Shown here: positions 46,137-55,523 of the stretch, piece by piece
How the letters are laid out: each line of letters starts with the position of its first letter
Numbering within the stretch: position 1 is the stretch's first letter
Assembly: GCF_010614725.1 (NCBI RefSeq)
Contig: NZ_JAAEHL010000002.1
Coordinates: 310,001-374,000, forward strand
Length of the DNA: 64,000 nucleotides
DNA from: Flavobacterium ajazii
Lineage (GTDB): Bacteria; Bacteroidota; Bacteroidia; Flavobacteriales; Flavobacteriaceae
Reading direction: 5' to 3'
Translations under genes and position numbers: made by a program
The notes under the pieces: model-generated
What the model saw: only the letters and a program-made list of their open reading frames with translations
What the model was told of the DNA's origin: nothing
Database searches by the model: none

Positions 46137-46970
46137 TTAAAGGGTTTCAAGTTTTCTATTAATATCATTATTTTTTAAATAGTGCTTTAAATAATCTTTA
46201 TGTTTATTCCAAACGTAGTGTCGGCTTCTATTTATAATCCTAGTAGCATTTTTTTGAAATTCTTTAGATCTTCTAGAACCACCCCATTCAAAATCTGACT
46301 GATACTTCAGAGGAAATAATCCATTTATAAAACCTTCTTTTAGTCCCCTCAAACAATACTCAGGATCATCATATCCATAGGGAGCAATATTTTCATCAAA
46401 ACGTCCCAATTTCGACAGCATATTCCAAGGTATTATATTTGGTCCGTTAATGGCACACATTCTTGGATAGAATTTTTCATATTCTCCTTTCTGATAATCT
46501 GCATGATCATCAGGACTCTGAATTAAGTCAACATTTACAATCATTCTTTTAAAATCATTCCTAATCATGTTTTTTATCGAACTTGGCTTAATATTTGCCC
46601 CATATCTTAGTGATACAGCTCCCAAATTATTAATTCTTTCATATAATTCAACAATCTTTTTTTCTGAATCATAATCCTGTAAAATAATATCATCCTGCAT
46701 TATTATAGAAAATCCATTTTTTACAGTTTTTAGCCCCGCATTTACAGATAAAAGCATGTGTACATTTGGCATTAATATTTTTTCTGCCTTATGCGATGAA
46801 TTTTTTATAAATTCATCAACAATCGATTCGGATCGATCTGTACAACCATCAACAATTAAAACAATTTTACTTTCTGAAGAAGCACATTTTTCAATTCCTT
46901 CTAATGTTTGTGGCAAAATATCTTCCTTATTAAAAATCGGGACTATATAATTAAAATTCTTATTCATCAT
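46137..46970 (-). CDS. GT2 family glycosyltransferase
   Basis: A 277-residue GT-A enzyme. NYIVPIFNKEDILP (7-20), DGCTDRS (41-47), SVNAGLK and the metal-site MQDDIIL (91-97) follow GT2 order, and YGYDDPEYCLRG supplies the catalytic acidic residues. The start lies one base downstream of the FAD protein gene. A 261-base gene-free gap follows it. Confidence 0.87.
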   Translation of the reverse strand: MMNKNFNYIVPIFNKEDILPQTLEGIEKCASSESKIVLIVDGCTDRSESIVDEFIKNSSHKAEKILMPNVHMLLSVNAGLKTVKNGFSIIMQDDIILQDYDSEKKIVELYERINNLGAVSLRYGANIKPSSIKNMIRNDFKRMIVNVDLIQSPDDHADYQKGEYEKFYPRMCAINGPNIIPWNMLSKLGRFDENIAPYGYDDPEYCLRGLKEGFINGLFPLKYQSDFEWGGSRRSKEFQKNATRIINRSRHYVWNKHKDYLKHYLKNNDINRKLETL

Positions 46971-46971
46971 T

Positions 46972-48225
46972 TTAAATATTTATATTATTAAAAATTTCTT
47001 CTTTAAGATCAATTGCTCTTTTTATGCAAACATCCATATTGTAATATTCCCATTCTCCAAATCTCCCAATTGAATAAATCCCAATTGAATTTAGATAATC
47101 AAAAATTATTTCTTTGTTTACTTTATAATTATCATCAAATACTACATAAGCATGATTAGAAACATGATAATCCAATGGTCTAATTAAAAAGGGATCTTTT
47201 TTTCCGTATGTTTCCATTTCTTCATAACTTCTTTCTCCAATCGTTTCAGTAATTGTATAATTCATTTTCGGAGCAAAAAAATTACCAATGTGTATATAAC
47301 GATGGAAAATAGTATTAGAATCAGGTAAATAAGTCCATGTTTTTTTAGTAGGTTTTGTTTCCCACAGCATTGTACTCACTTTATTATATTTCAGTTTTTT
47401 CGCAGCATGAATAACATCCTTTGGACAATTTGAAATAAATGTTGGTAATTCATTTAGAGGTAAAGTGCTAATTAGTTTATCATATGAATAGATTCCATTA
47501 ACAATCCATTTATTGTCATCTTTATTAAAATAAATAGACTTAACATCAACATTTTGTTTAATATTAAGACCAGAAGCTAAATTATCAATAAAAGTATTTT
47601 GATTATTAGAGTTGGGATAATAAAATTCAGAATGAGGCATCTTATCTTCAGAAACTCCTATCAAAGACTGAAAAAATGATTTCACATCAGGTATAGGCAG
47701 CTTATCTTTAACCCAACTTGGATCCATTTCCTTAGGGTCTCTATTCCATATTTTTCTATTGTATGGCAAAAAATACTCTTCTGTTAAAGTATTTCCAAAT
47801 TTTTTACGAAACCAATCTTCCAAATTTTCGTAAGTTCCATCATCTTTTGCATTTAAGAAATCCTTCACAATATTAATAGCTAACTCATTATCAAAAGAAG
47901 AAATCTGCTTAACTGCAAATTCAATTGGGTAACTTATTTCATTATCTTTAAACCTTATTGCAGCATCTCTTGTTACCTTATGCCATTCAGAAGAAGGCAT
48001 TATATGTTGAAAAACAAAGTCAAGAACATCAGGATATTTTGAATTAAAGCAATGTCCTCCAGTTTTATGATAACTGATGCCCTCTATAGATTTTGTTTTG
48101 GCGATACCTCCAAATACTGGAGATTTATCTAGTAATTCAACTTCAAAATCTTCTGTCAAAAGCTTACCAATACTTAAACCTGAAATTCCTGCTCCTAATA
48201 TTCCAATTTTAATTTTCTTTTTCAT
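46972..48225 (-). CDS. FAD/NAD(P)-binding protein related to UDP-galactopyranose mutase
   Basis: About 417 residues from the ATG at 48225; an upstream start at 48267 would overlap wzx by 29 bases and add 14 residues. KIGILGAGISGLSIG (6-20) is the FAD Rossmann motif, SPVFGGIAKT follows, and HKTGGHCFNSKYPDVLDF resembles the UDP-galactopyranose mutase and protoporphyrinogen-oxidase group. RKIWNRDP and LPIPDV also fit proteins found in glycan loci. It may convert a pyranose to a furanose nucleotide sugar, but the classical UGM residues cannot all be matched, so this is tentative. A 13-base gap separates it from wzx. Confidence 0.8.
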   Translation of the reverse strand: MKKKIKIGILGAGISGLSIGKLLTEDFEVELLDKSPVFGGIAKTKSIEGISYHKTGGHCFNSKYPDVLDFVFQHIMPSSEWHKVTRDAAIRFKDNEISYPIEFAVKQISSFDNELAINIVKDFLNAKDDGTYENLEDWFRKKFGNTLTEEYFLPYNRKIWNRDPKEMDPSWVKDKLPIPDVKSFFQSLIGVSEDKMPHSEFYYPNSNNQNTFIDNLASGLNIKQNVDVKSIYFNKDDNKWIVNGIYSYDKLISTLPLNELPTFISNCPKDVIHAAKKLKYNKVSTMLWETKPTKKTWTYLPDSNTIFHRYIHIGNFFAPKMNYTITETIGERSYEEMETYGKKDPFLIRPLDYHVSNHAYVVFDDNYKVNKEIIFDYLNSIGIYSIGRFGEWEYYNMDVCIKRAIDLKEEIFNNINI

Positions 48226-48238
48226 TTTGTACTTAGAT

Positions 48239-49657
48239 TTATATATGTTTTTTTGATGAATAGCCAATATTTTTCAAATAGCGAAAAGCTAATCTATAAC
48301 TAGGTATAATATAAAACAAACCATATCCAATAACTGTAGCCCAAATTATTCCGCTGACACCAAAATTCAAAGACAAATATATTTTTAAAAATAGTGAACA
48401 TATAGAAGCTAAAGCTACTATCAAAATTTGTTTGTGTAACAATTCACCACTATTCAAAAAAGTAGACATAACCCCTCCATAATTTGCTATAAGTACATAC
48501 ATATAAAAACCTAACAGCAAAGACCAAGATGGCATAAATTCTTTTCCAACCCAAAACGATATAATCTGCCTACCAAAAATTAATAATGGTAATGATATAA
48601 CGGCAGCTCCACTTATACTTAATAATAATCCTTTTTTTAAAGTCTTTTTTGCCCATTCAATATCACCACTAACCATTGCTTCGGCAAAAGCAGGCCATAA
48701 GGGTTGGATAATAAACTGAGTGAACATTGAAAATAAAAAAACCTTTTTAACAATTTCATAGCCCGCAACTGATTTAGCTCCGAGAATCTGTGCTAAAATT
48801 AGATTATCTGAAGTATTACCAAGTAATGTAAAAAGTCCCAATAAAAAAAAAACAAATCCCGCATTCATTAGTTGTTTTCCAATAATTACATCAAAATACT
48901 TTAATTTTGGTATTAGATTGGATCTTTTTTTTGTAAATAACATCATTCCATTTAAAAGCGTTGCTATTAGCTGTCCACCTGAAAAGGTAATGACCAACCA
49001 AACAAGACCACTTTTAAAATAAATGCATAGTAAAAGCCCAAATAAACTCAATAAAGAACCAACTATTAACCAAAGCTGAAATCTGTAACCTTCTTGATAA
49101 CCGTCTTGAATTCTTTGAATAACACCTAAAGGCATATTGATTAAAAGCATAACTACAAGCACAAACATTGTTGGTCCAGATTCCTCCGTTGCAATTTTAG
49201 ATTTGACATTAAAAACACTTTCCCAAGAAATAAATGGATAAATAAAAATAAAAACTAGAAACAGTAAGCAAGCTATACCTGTTAAAATAAAAAAAGTGCT
49301 CGACACCGCAATTTGGGCATCACTTTCACTCTCTTTTCCATTTGCTTTTGACACCGCATTTAACAATCCATTCCCTAGACCCAAATCAGCAAACCCCATT
49401 AGAGCCAATATTGAAGATATAGCCATCCATAAACCATACCTTTCTGCTCCTAAATAACTAAGAGTCAATGGCACTGTAATTAAATTAATGGAAGCCGAAA
49501 AAATCTTTACAATTACAGTACTTCCTCCAGTTAATAAAATACGTCGATATCTTTCTTTTGATTTGCCCTCAACTGTACTAATATCATGCGATGTAAACTG
49601 AAAAATATTTTTAATTTTGATCCAGTTCCCAATAAAGAATACAAAAACTTTTTGCAC
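48239..49657 (-). CDS. wzx: Wzx-type lipid-linked oligosaccharide flippase
   Basis: A 472-residue membrane protein with about twelve helices of the MOP/polysaccharide-biosynthesis superfamily. RRILLTGGSTVIVKIFS leads into helix 1, followed by VPLTLSYLGAERYGLWMAIS and GFADLGLGNGLLNAVSKA, both strong Wzx signatures. It carries undecaprenyl-linked repeat units across the inner membrane for a Wzy polymerase. The start is a GTG at 49657. A 144-base AT-rich gap separates it from the Wzz gene upstream. Confidence 0.93.
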   Translation of the reverse strand: MQKVFVFFIGNWIKIKNIFQFTSHDISTVEGKSKERYRRILLTGGSTVIVKIFSASINLITVPLTLSYLGAERYGLWMAISSILALMGFADLGLGNGLLNAVSKANGKESESDAQIAVSSTFFILTGIACLLFLVFIFIYPFISWESVFNVKSKIATEESGPTMFVLVVMLLINMPLGVIQRIQDGYQEGYRFQLWLIVGSLLSLFGLLLCIYFKSGLVWLVITFSGGQLIATLLNGMMLFTKKRSNLIPKLKYFDVIIGKQLMNAGFVFFLLGLFTLLGNTSDNLILAQILGAKSVAGYEIVKKVFLFSMFTQFIIQPLWPAFAEAMVSGDIEWAKKTLKKGLLLSISGAAVISLPLLIFGRQIISFWVGKEFMPSWSLLLGFYMYVLIANYGGVMSTFLNSGELLHKQILIVALASICSLFLKIYLSLNFGVSGIIWATVIGYGLFYIIPSYRLAFRYLKNIGYSSKKHI

Positions 49658-49801
49658 TATTAAATAAATTTAAAAGTTTATGATTTTAACGAATATAATG
49701 TATTTGATTAATAAAATGTAGTATGTAAATATTTAGATTATTCCTTATTCTTAATTTATTTAATACAAAATCAAAACATTTAAACAATCTTAAAGCTAAA
49801 C

Positions 49802-50860
49802 CTACAATATTTTTAAAAACCTTTTCACAATCAATATTAAAATGACTAAAAACCCAGCTAAAAACCCTCCCATAATCAATCCTTTTGCTTTTCCAAAACG
49901 CTCTTTCGGTAAAGGTAAAATTGGCCTGTCAATAACTTGAATTAAAGGAGTTTCTTTACGTAGCGTTACTTTAGCCAATTCTGATTGCTTTACCAACTCT
50001 GTAAGGATTGTGGTATTAGCCTGAACATCGACTTGTCTTCTTGCGGAAGGAGTCCTACGAACATTAAGAGCTGGATTCAAATTAAAAGTGTTGTCATTAG
50101 CCACTGCAACCCCAGTTATGGCATTATTTAATTCAACACGAACAGAATCTACCTGATGCTCTAAAATTTTCATGTTCGTACGCGCTTTTTTGCTTTTGGT
50201 ATCTACATAAAATTTCCCAACCTGCTTTGCAAGCGCTTCACAGAAATAGAGCGAAAATAATTCATTTCCTGTAGTTACATCTATCGATGTAATGGCTATT
50301 TTTTTATCTCTTTGGGCAACGGATAACGAAGATTTTGATAAATTTTTATAAATTACCCCTAATATGCTATCATGAATACGGGTAAAATAATCACGTCTGT
50401 AATTAGGTAAGAATTGGATATTCTTGAACTTAGGGTTCTTATTCCAGCTATCTCTCCACTTATTATTTTGAATATACATTTCTGCTAAGGAAATCTCTTT
50501 TCCATTTATGTTCACAGGAGATAACAATGTCTTTTCTACCATCGTACGGGATTTAAACAACTCGGTCAAATTAGAGCCAGTGAATATACTACCGCCGCCG
50601 CCGCCTAAATCAAAACCAAAAGAACTGGCCAATGAACCGAGGCCTCCTCCTCCGCCACCTTTCTCATCTTCCACCGCAAATGTTAAAGTTGCTGTATAAA
50701 CTGGTTTTTTTGTAAAAGAGTAGCCCAATCCTAAAATTCCCCCTAAAATTCCTGCTAAAAGGATTACTTTCCATTTCAATACCAAATAGAAATACCATTC
50801 CTTTCCTTTTTCTAATAATTCTTTTAAAGATATTTCGTTGTTAAGATTTTTTTCGCTCAT
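49802..50860 (-). CDS. Wzz-type chain-length determinant without kinase domain
   Basis: A 352-residue inner-membrane co-polymerase. It has a first helix at about 32-49, a long periplasmic domain, and a second helix near the end (about 332-350). A glycine-rich insert (EDEKGGGGGG and DLGGGGGS, about residues 65-91) is typical of Bacteroidota Wzz proteins. The C-terminal ETPLIQVIDRPILPLPKERFGK is the conserved Wzz segment before TM2. No ATP-binding domain follows, in contrast to the Wzc protein at 59996. It is paired with the SLBB export protein 106 bases upstream. Confidence 0.92.
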   Translation of the reverse strand: MSEKNLNNEISLKELLEKGKEWYFYLVLKWKVILLAGILGGILGLGYSFTKKPVYTATLTFAVEDEKGGGGGGLGSLASSFGFDLGGGGGSIFTGSNLTELFKSRTMVEKTLLSPVNINGKEISLAEMYIQNNKWRDSWNKNPKFKNIQFLPNYRRDYFTRIHDSILGVIYKNLSKSSLSVAQRDKKIAITSIDVTTGNELFSLYFCEALAKQVGKFYVDTKSKKARTNMKILEHQVDSVRVELNNAITGVAVANDNTFNLNPALNVRRTPSARRQVDVQANTTILTELVKQSELAKVTLRKETPLIQVIDRPILPLPKERFGKAKGLIMGGFLAGFLVILILIVKRFLKIL

Positions 50861-50966
50861 TCTTATATAAGTTTTATTTCTGAATCATTATTACAGTTTT
50901 TTACATTAGATTCCTTACCAAAATAATTCTTAAACGTCTTTCGTAACAGATAATTTTAAACTAACG

Positions 50967-53381
50967 TTACTTAAATGCAGTAACTATAAGCAATGCCAGA
51001 CTGGTGATTACACTTCCTATGCTTACCCATTCTCCTGTAGACAATTTTTTAGTTTCCGGCTTTTCAGGAACTACAATTTGAGAGTCTGGTGTAACCTTAG
51101 GATAAGATCTGAAGAATAAAAAAGAACCTGTTACAGCTGCTTTTCCGTTTGGATAAATAATATACGCTTTTTTCTTCCAGCCTTTACTATCAACACCACC
51201 AACTGCATTTATATAATATTTAAAACCTTTTCCACTTCTATATGGAATTTCAGAATTAAGTAACACATTTCCTGTAACTTTAACTCCTTCATTTAATATT
51301 GTAATTTCAATTTCATCATCAGGAAACAAAGTAACATTTGAATAGTGTTGTTTGTCTTTCACAATTTTTTTCCAATCTACAGGAATTGTAACATATTTTA
51401 ATTCATCTTTTAACTTTTTTGCAAGATCTTGTTTTAGAGTATCATTTTTAGACAGATTTAAATCAACTCTCTTTATCTCATCAATTTGTTCTTGTTTTAT
51501 TGGTCTTTTAATTTTCATTCCCTCCAAATTAGCAACTGAGGTTAAGCCTCCAGCCCGCATCACTACATTATAAACAGATTCTTTTTTATTTGCCAAAACA
51601 TATTTACCCGGATAAGCTACAGCCCCACTAATTGTAACCATTTGTGGTTTTTCGTAAACAGCCATTCTTCTAATATTAATAACATCAAACGGCTTCAAAA
51701 CAAAATTTTTCACCTGCTCATTGTTATCCGCCGTAATTTCTAATTCTACTAATTCAATACGTTTAGGATTAGTATCGTCAATCTCATCTGATTTTATCAT
51801 ACGGGCAATTTCCACTCTTTTAGATGCCGAACCTGTTAAACCTCCAACCTGCACTACTAAATCATTCAATGTCAGATTTTCATAATAATCATACACCCCC
51901 GGATTTTTTACTTCACCGTCAATAGTAACTTTATATTCTTCTCTAAAATCTAAAATTGAATATACTGTTACTTCGTCTTCTCTTTTTAGTTCAATGTCAG
52001 CATTCAAATCTCCAGACAAAGCATTTACTAAATCAACATTTACAATTTCAGTTGTCAAATCAGATTTTAAACGAATAATTCGGGCTCTTTTAGTATAGGC
52101 ATCTTCTTTAAGTCCTTCTGCTCTGGTAATAAGATCTGAAATTCTCATCCCTTCATTGTAAGAATAATAATCTGGTCTGAATACAGCTCCTTCTATTTTA
52201 ATTCTATTTTCAAATCGGTTTAAAATTTTAGTAACTCTAAAAACATCTCCGGATTTTGGCACATATGAAGAAAATTCATTTTCATTAACATCAAGAACTT
52301 TAAACTCCTTACCTGTCTTTTGCAAAACATTTACTGATGCTGTATAAGCAAATTCATTAAAACCGGAAGCAAAATTTAATAAATCTGAAAATTTTTCACC
52401 TTTTTTCATCTCAAAAATTCCCGGTCTCTTTACTTCTCCCTCAACAGTCACTCTTTGTGTGTAAACTGGAATCCTAATCACATCGTTTTCTTTTAAACTT
52501 ACATTGTCTGACTGATCACCTTTAACTAAAAAACGATAAATATCTATGTTTTTATAAACTTTGTTATTTCTAATTAATTCTATATTTCTGTAACTACCAT
52601 TTTTCCCTGGTCCTCCTGCTAAATGTAAAGCATTGTAAACAGTTGCCAGAGATGAGATAGAATAATTTCCCGGTTGTTTACCTCCTACAATAGTAATTTT
52701 AATAGTTCTGATTCTGCTTAAACTAACACTCACCTGAGATTGCCCGGACCTTACCGTACTATAAACTTTCGCAATTGCAGATTTAATTTTTTGCGTTGCA
52801 GCTTCAATTGATATCCCTGCTACTGAAATTTGTCCTACATACTGGATGGATATTTTACCCTCAACACTTACCGGTGCACTTGCATTATATTCCTGTACTC
52901 CGTAAACACTTACCTGAAGCTCATCACCCGGACCTAAAATATAATTCACTGGAGTGGCAAGGTTGGAATCTGGTTCAAAATTTAATGTGGGATTATCAAA
53001 CAATTCAGAACCAAATATTAAGGCATTGGCAGAATCTTTTACTTTATTATTTACAATTTTGTCATGAGGACGTCCCAAATCGTTTTTATTTCCAGCAGTT
53101 TCAATGTTTTTTTTATTACTCACTACTGTTTTTTCATTCACTCTTACTTTTAGCTTAGAAAACTCTACTGCGCTCATTCCTTTTGAAATAGCCATAGGTT
53201 CAGCTTCTTCAATTGTCATGTTGTTATTTTGCAGTTGTGTACGTATTTTAGCAATATCTGCATCAGATAAATAATCCACTTTTAAAGTACTTAAATCACT
53301 GGATTTTATTAAATCCTGAGCATTAACCTGAAAGGAAAATAAAAAAGTAAAAAATAAAAGAACAACAGTTACATATTTCAT
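50967..53381 (-). CDS. Large SLBB-repeat polysaccharide export protein (OPX family)
   Basis: An 804-residue protein with a signal peptide (about 1-21, VNAQ end). The Poly_export domain is about 143-220 (YILGPGDELQVSVYG), and several SLBB repeats follow at roughly 228, 312, 393, 480, 580 and 700, each with a GEV.RPG-like start. A hydrophobic helix lies at the very C-terminus (about 783-803). OPX proteins form the export channel through periplasm and outer membrane. It is much longer than the lipoprotein at 62457. No lipoprotein cysteine is seen. It precedes the Wzz gene in the operon. Confidence 0.93.
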   Translation of the reverse strand: MKYVTVVLLFFTFLFSFQVNAQDLIKSSDLSTLKVDYLSDADIAKIRTQLQNNNMTIEEAEPMAISKGMSAVEFSKLKVRVNEKTVVSNKKNIETAGNKNDLGRPHDKIVNNKVKDSANALIFGSELFDNPTLNFEPDSNLATPVNYILGPGDELQVSVYGVQEYNASAPVSVEGKISIQYVGQISVAGISIEAATQKIKSAIAKVYSTVRSGQSQVSVSLSRIRTIKITIVGGKQPGNYSISSLATVYNALHLAGGPGKNGSYRNIELIRNNKVYKNIDIYRFLVKGDQSDNVSLKENDVIRIPVYTQRVTVEGEVKRPGIFEMKKGEKFSDLLNFASGFNEFAYTASVNVLQKTGKEFKVLDVNENEFSSYVPKSGDVFRVTKILNRFENRIKIEGAVFRPDYYSYNEGMRISDLITRAEGLKEDAYTKRARIIRLKSDLTTEIVNVDLVNALSGDLNADIELKREDEVTVYSILDFREEYKVTIDGEVKNPGVYDYYENLTLNDLVVQVGGLTGSASKRVEIARMIKSDEIDDTNPKRIELVELEITADNNEQVKNFVLKPFDVINIRRMAVYEKPQMVTISGAVAYPGKYVLANKKESVYNVVMRAGGLTSVANLEGMKIKRPIKQEQIDEIKRVDLNLSKNDTLKQDLAKKLKDELKYVTIPVDWKKIVKDKQHYSNVTLFPDDEIEITILNEGVKVTGNVLLNSEIPYRSGKGFKYYINAVGGVDSKGWKKKAYIIYPNGKAAVTGSFLFFRSYPKVTPDSQIVVPEKPETKKLSTGEWVSIGSVITSLALLIVTAFK

Positions 53382-53433
53382 ATTTAATGATGTTTTGATT
53401 TTTTGAAAAAATTCAAATCAGAATAAAATTATT

Positions 53434-54480
53434 TCAAGAGTATTGTTTTTTGTAATAGTCTTTATAAGAACCTGAAGTTACATTCTTCAACCATTCTTCA
53501 TTGGTTAAATACCAATTGATTGTTTTTTCTAAACCTTCTTCAAATGTTACAGATGGTTTCCATCCCAATTCTTTATTAATTTTAGATGCATCAATTGCAT
53601 AACGCAAATCATGACCTGGTCTGTCTTTTACATAAGTGATTAACTTTTCACAAGTCCCAGAATCCCTTCCTAACTTCTGATCCATAATCTGGCATAATAA
53701 TTTAACTAAATCGATATTTTTCCATTCATTAAAACCACCAATATTATATGTTTCATGGTTTTTACCTTGATGAAACACCAAATCAATTGCAATAGCATGA
53801 TCTTCAACAAAAAGCCAATCACGGGTATAATTACCATCTCCATAAACAGGTAATGGTTTATTATTGATAATATTATTGATAAAAAGTGGTATTAATTTTT
53901 CAGGAAAATGATATGATCCATAGTTATTAGAGCAATTTGTTAAAACATATGGAAGACCGTAGGTTTCGCCATAAGCTCTTACGAAATGATCTGAACTTGC
54001 TTTTGAGGCAGAATAAGGAGAGTTTGGATCATACGGAGTAGTTTCTGTAAAAAGCCCTTCAGTTCCCAAAGAACCATAAACCTCGTCTGTACTAATATGA
54101 TAAAATCTCTTTCCTTCAAAGTTGTCTTTCCATTGTTTTTTTGCAGCATTAAGCAAATTCATGGTACCTATAACATTTGTTTTCACAAATGCTAATGGAT
54201 CTTCAATTGATCTGTCTACGTGAGACTCCGCCGCTAAATGCAAAATTCCGTCAAAATTATGAATTGAAAAAAGTTCATTAATAAATGCTTCATCAACAAT
54301 ATCTCCTTTTAAAAAATTATAATTGGGTTGATTTTCTATATCTTTAATATTCTCCAGATTTCCTGCATAAGTCAAGGCATCCAGATTGTATATTTGATAT
54401 TCAGTATATTTATTCACAAAGCGTCTCACCACATGTGAACCAATAAATCCTGCACCACCAGTTATAAGAATTTTTTTCAT
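53434..54480 (-). CDS. rfbB: dTDP-glucose 4,6-dehydratase
   Basis: A 348-residue [16 protein letters not shown] (4-16) binds NAD, HISTDEVYG (128-136) carries the dehydratase-specific threonine-aspartate-glutamate, and Y156/K160 in YSASK are catalytic. SNNYGSYHFPEKLIPL and RPGHDLRYAID are RmlB hallmarks. It makes dTDP-4-keto-6-deoxyglucose for rhamnose and possibly for amino sugars. Its partners rmlC, rmlD and rmlA are about 24 kb downstream. Confidence 0.97.
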   Translation of the reverse strand: MKKILITGGAGFIGSHVVRRFVNKYTEYQIYNLDALTYAGNLENIKDIENQPNYNFLKGDIVDEAFINELFSIHNFDGILHLAAESHVDRSIEDPLAFVKTNVIGTMNLLNAAKKQWKDNFEGKRFYHISTDEVYGSLGTEGLFTETTPYDPNSPYSASKASSDHFVRAYGETYGLPYVLTNCSNNYGSYHFPEKLIPLFINNIINNKPLPVYGDGNYTRDWLFVEDHAIAIDLVFHQGKNHETYNIGGFNEWKNIDLVKLLCQIMDQKLGRDSGTCEKLITYVKDRPGHDLRYAIDASKINKELGWKPSVTFEEGLEKTINWYLTNEEWLKNVTSGSYKDYYKKQYS

Positions 54481-54484
54481 TTTA

Positions 54485-55492
54485 TTAATTTAACAATTCT
54501 GAATTTTGACTTTCCAACTCACTGTATATATCTTTTACATCCTGAGAATTTTCTTTTTGTAAAATTAGATTAGCTGTAGGTGTATAAACAAAAATAGTAT
54601 TTTTTAATCCCAAGAAAGTGGTATACTTATCACAGCCTATAACCATATTACCATTTTTATCTACTGAATGCCCTTTAGAAACCAAATAATCGTAAACAGA
54701 TTCAAACGAACCTAAATCAGACCAGGCAAATGATGCCGGAACTACTTTTATTTTTTTGCTACGTTCCATTACAGCATAATCTATACTAATTGATGGAATT
54801 TCTAAAGAAGTTTCTAAATCTAAAAACCCTTCTTTACTTGACTCCCAAACAATTTTGGACTTTTCATAAACCTCAGGCTGAAATTGTTTCAATTCTTCCA
54901 AAAGGACGCTGGCCTTAAAACAAAACATTCCGCTATTCCACAGAAAATTTCCTTTTGCTATAAACTCTTTAGCTGTCGTTTCATTTGGTTTTTCCCTAAA
55001 TGACAACACTTTATCTCCTTTTGATTCTATATAACCATAACCTGTTTCAGGTTTAGTTGGAATAATTCCAAAAGTTACAATAAAACCGTCCTTAGCCTTC
55101 TCAATTGCCTGATTAATAGCATCATTATAATCTTCTATTTTATCAATAATATGATCTGATGGCGTAATTATCAATATATCATCAGGGTTTGATGCAAATG
55201 CAGCAAAGGCAATAGCTGCTGCTGTATTTCTTGGAGTTGCTTCTACAATATTTATATATTCTGTTTGGGATTTACCCATAACATTCCCGCTTAAATGATG
55301 GTTATCAGCATTTCCTACTACCATTACTTTATCTGCTAAATGACTGTTGCGATCTACAGTCATTTCAAACAAAGATTTTCCTTCAAATATTTCCAAATAT
55401 TGTTTAGGCTGGCTTTTACGGGAAAGAGGCCATAATCTGCTACCAACTCCTCCGGTTAAAATAACATGTGTAACTAAATTATTTGTATTCAT
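54485..55492 (-). CDS. manC: Mannose-1-phosphate guanylyltransferase, single-domain
   Basis: A 335-residue nucleotidyltransferase. HVILTGGVGSRLWPLSRKSQ (9-28) with PKQYL is the ManC/AlgA signature, and ITPSDHII, FREKPN and NSGMF follow. The phosphomannose isomerase domain found in longer ManC proteins is absent, as is usual in Bacteroidota. It produces GDP-mannose; no phosphomannomutase gene is in the window. It lies 4 bases before rmlB. Confidence 0.93.
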   Translation of the reverse strand: MNTNNLVTHVILTGGVGSRLWPLSRKSQPKQYLEIFEGKSLFEMTVDRNSHLADKVMVVGNADNHHLSGNVMGKSQTEYINIVEATPRNTAAAIAFAAFASNPDDILIITPSDHIIDKIEDYNDAINQAIEKAKDGFIVTFGIIPTKPETGYGYIESKGDKVLSFREKPNETTAKEFIAKGNFLWNSGMFCFKASVLLEELKQFQPEVYEKSKIVWESSKEGFLDLETSLEIPSISIDYAVMERSKKIKVVPASFAWSDLGSFESVYDYLVSKGHSVDKNGNMVIGCDKYTTFLGLKNTIFVYTPTANLILQKENSQDVKDIYSELESQNSELLN

Positions 55493-55523
55493 TTTTTTCT
55501 AAATAAAAAAGAAGATTAAAAAT

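Noticed and set aside
50508..50699. GC-rich glycine-codon tract in the Wzz gene as a phase-variable repeat
   Set aside because: The glycine codons are mixed and interrupted, in-frame triplets would not switch the gene off, and glycine-rich inserts are normal for Bacteroidota Wzz proteins.
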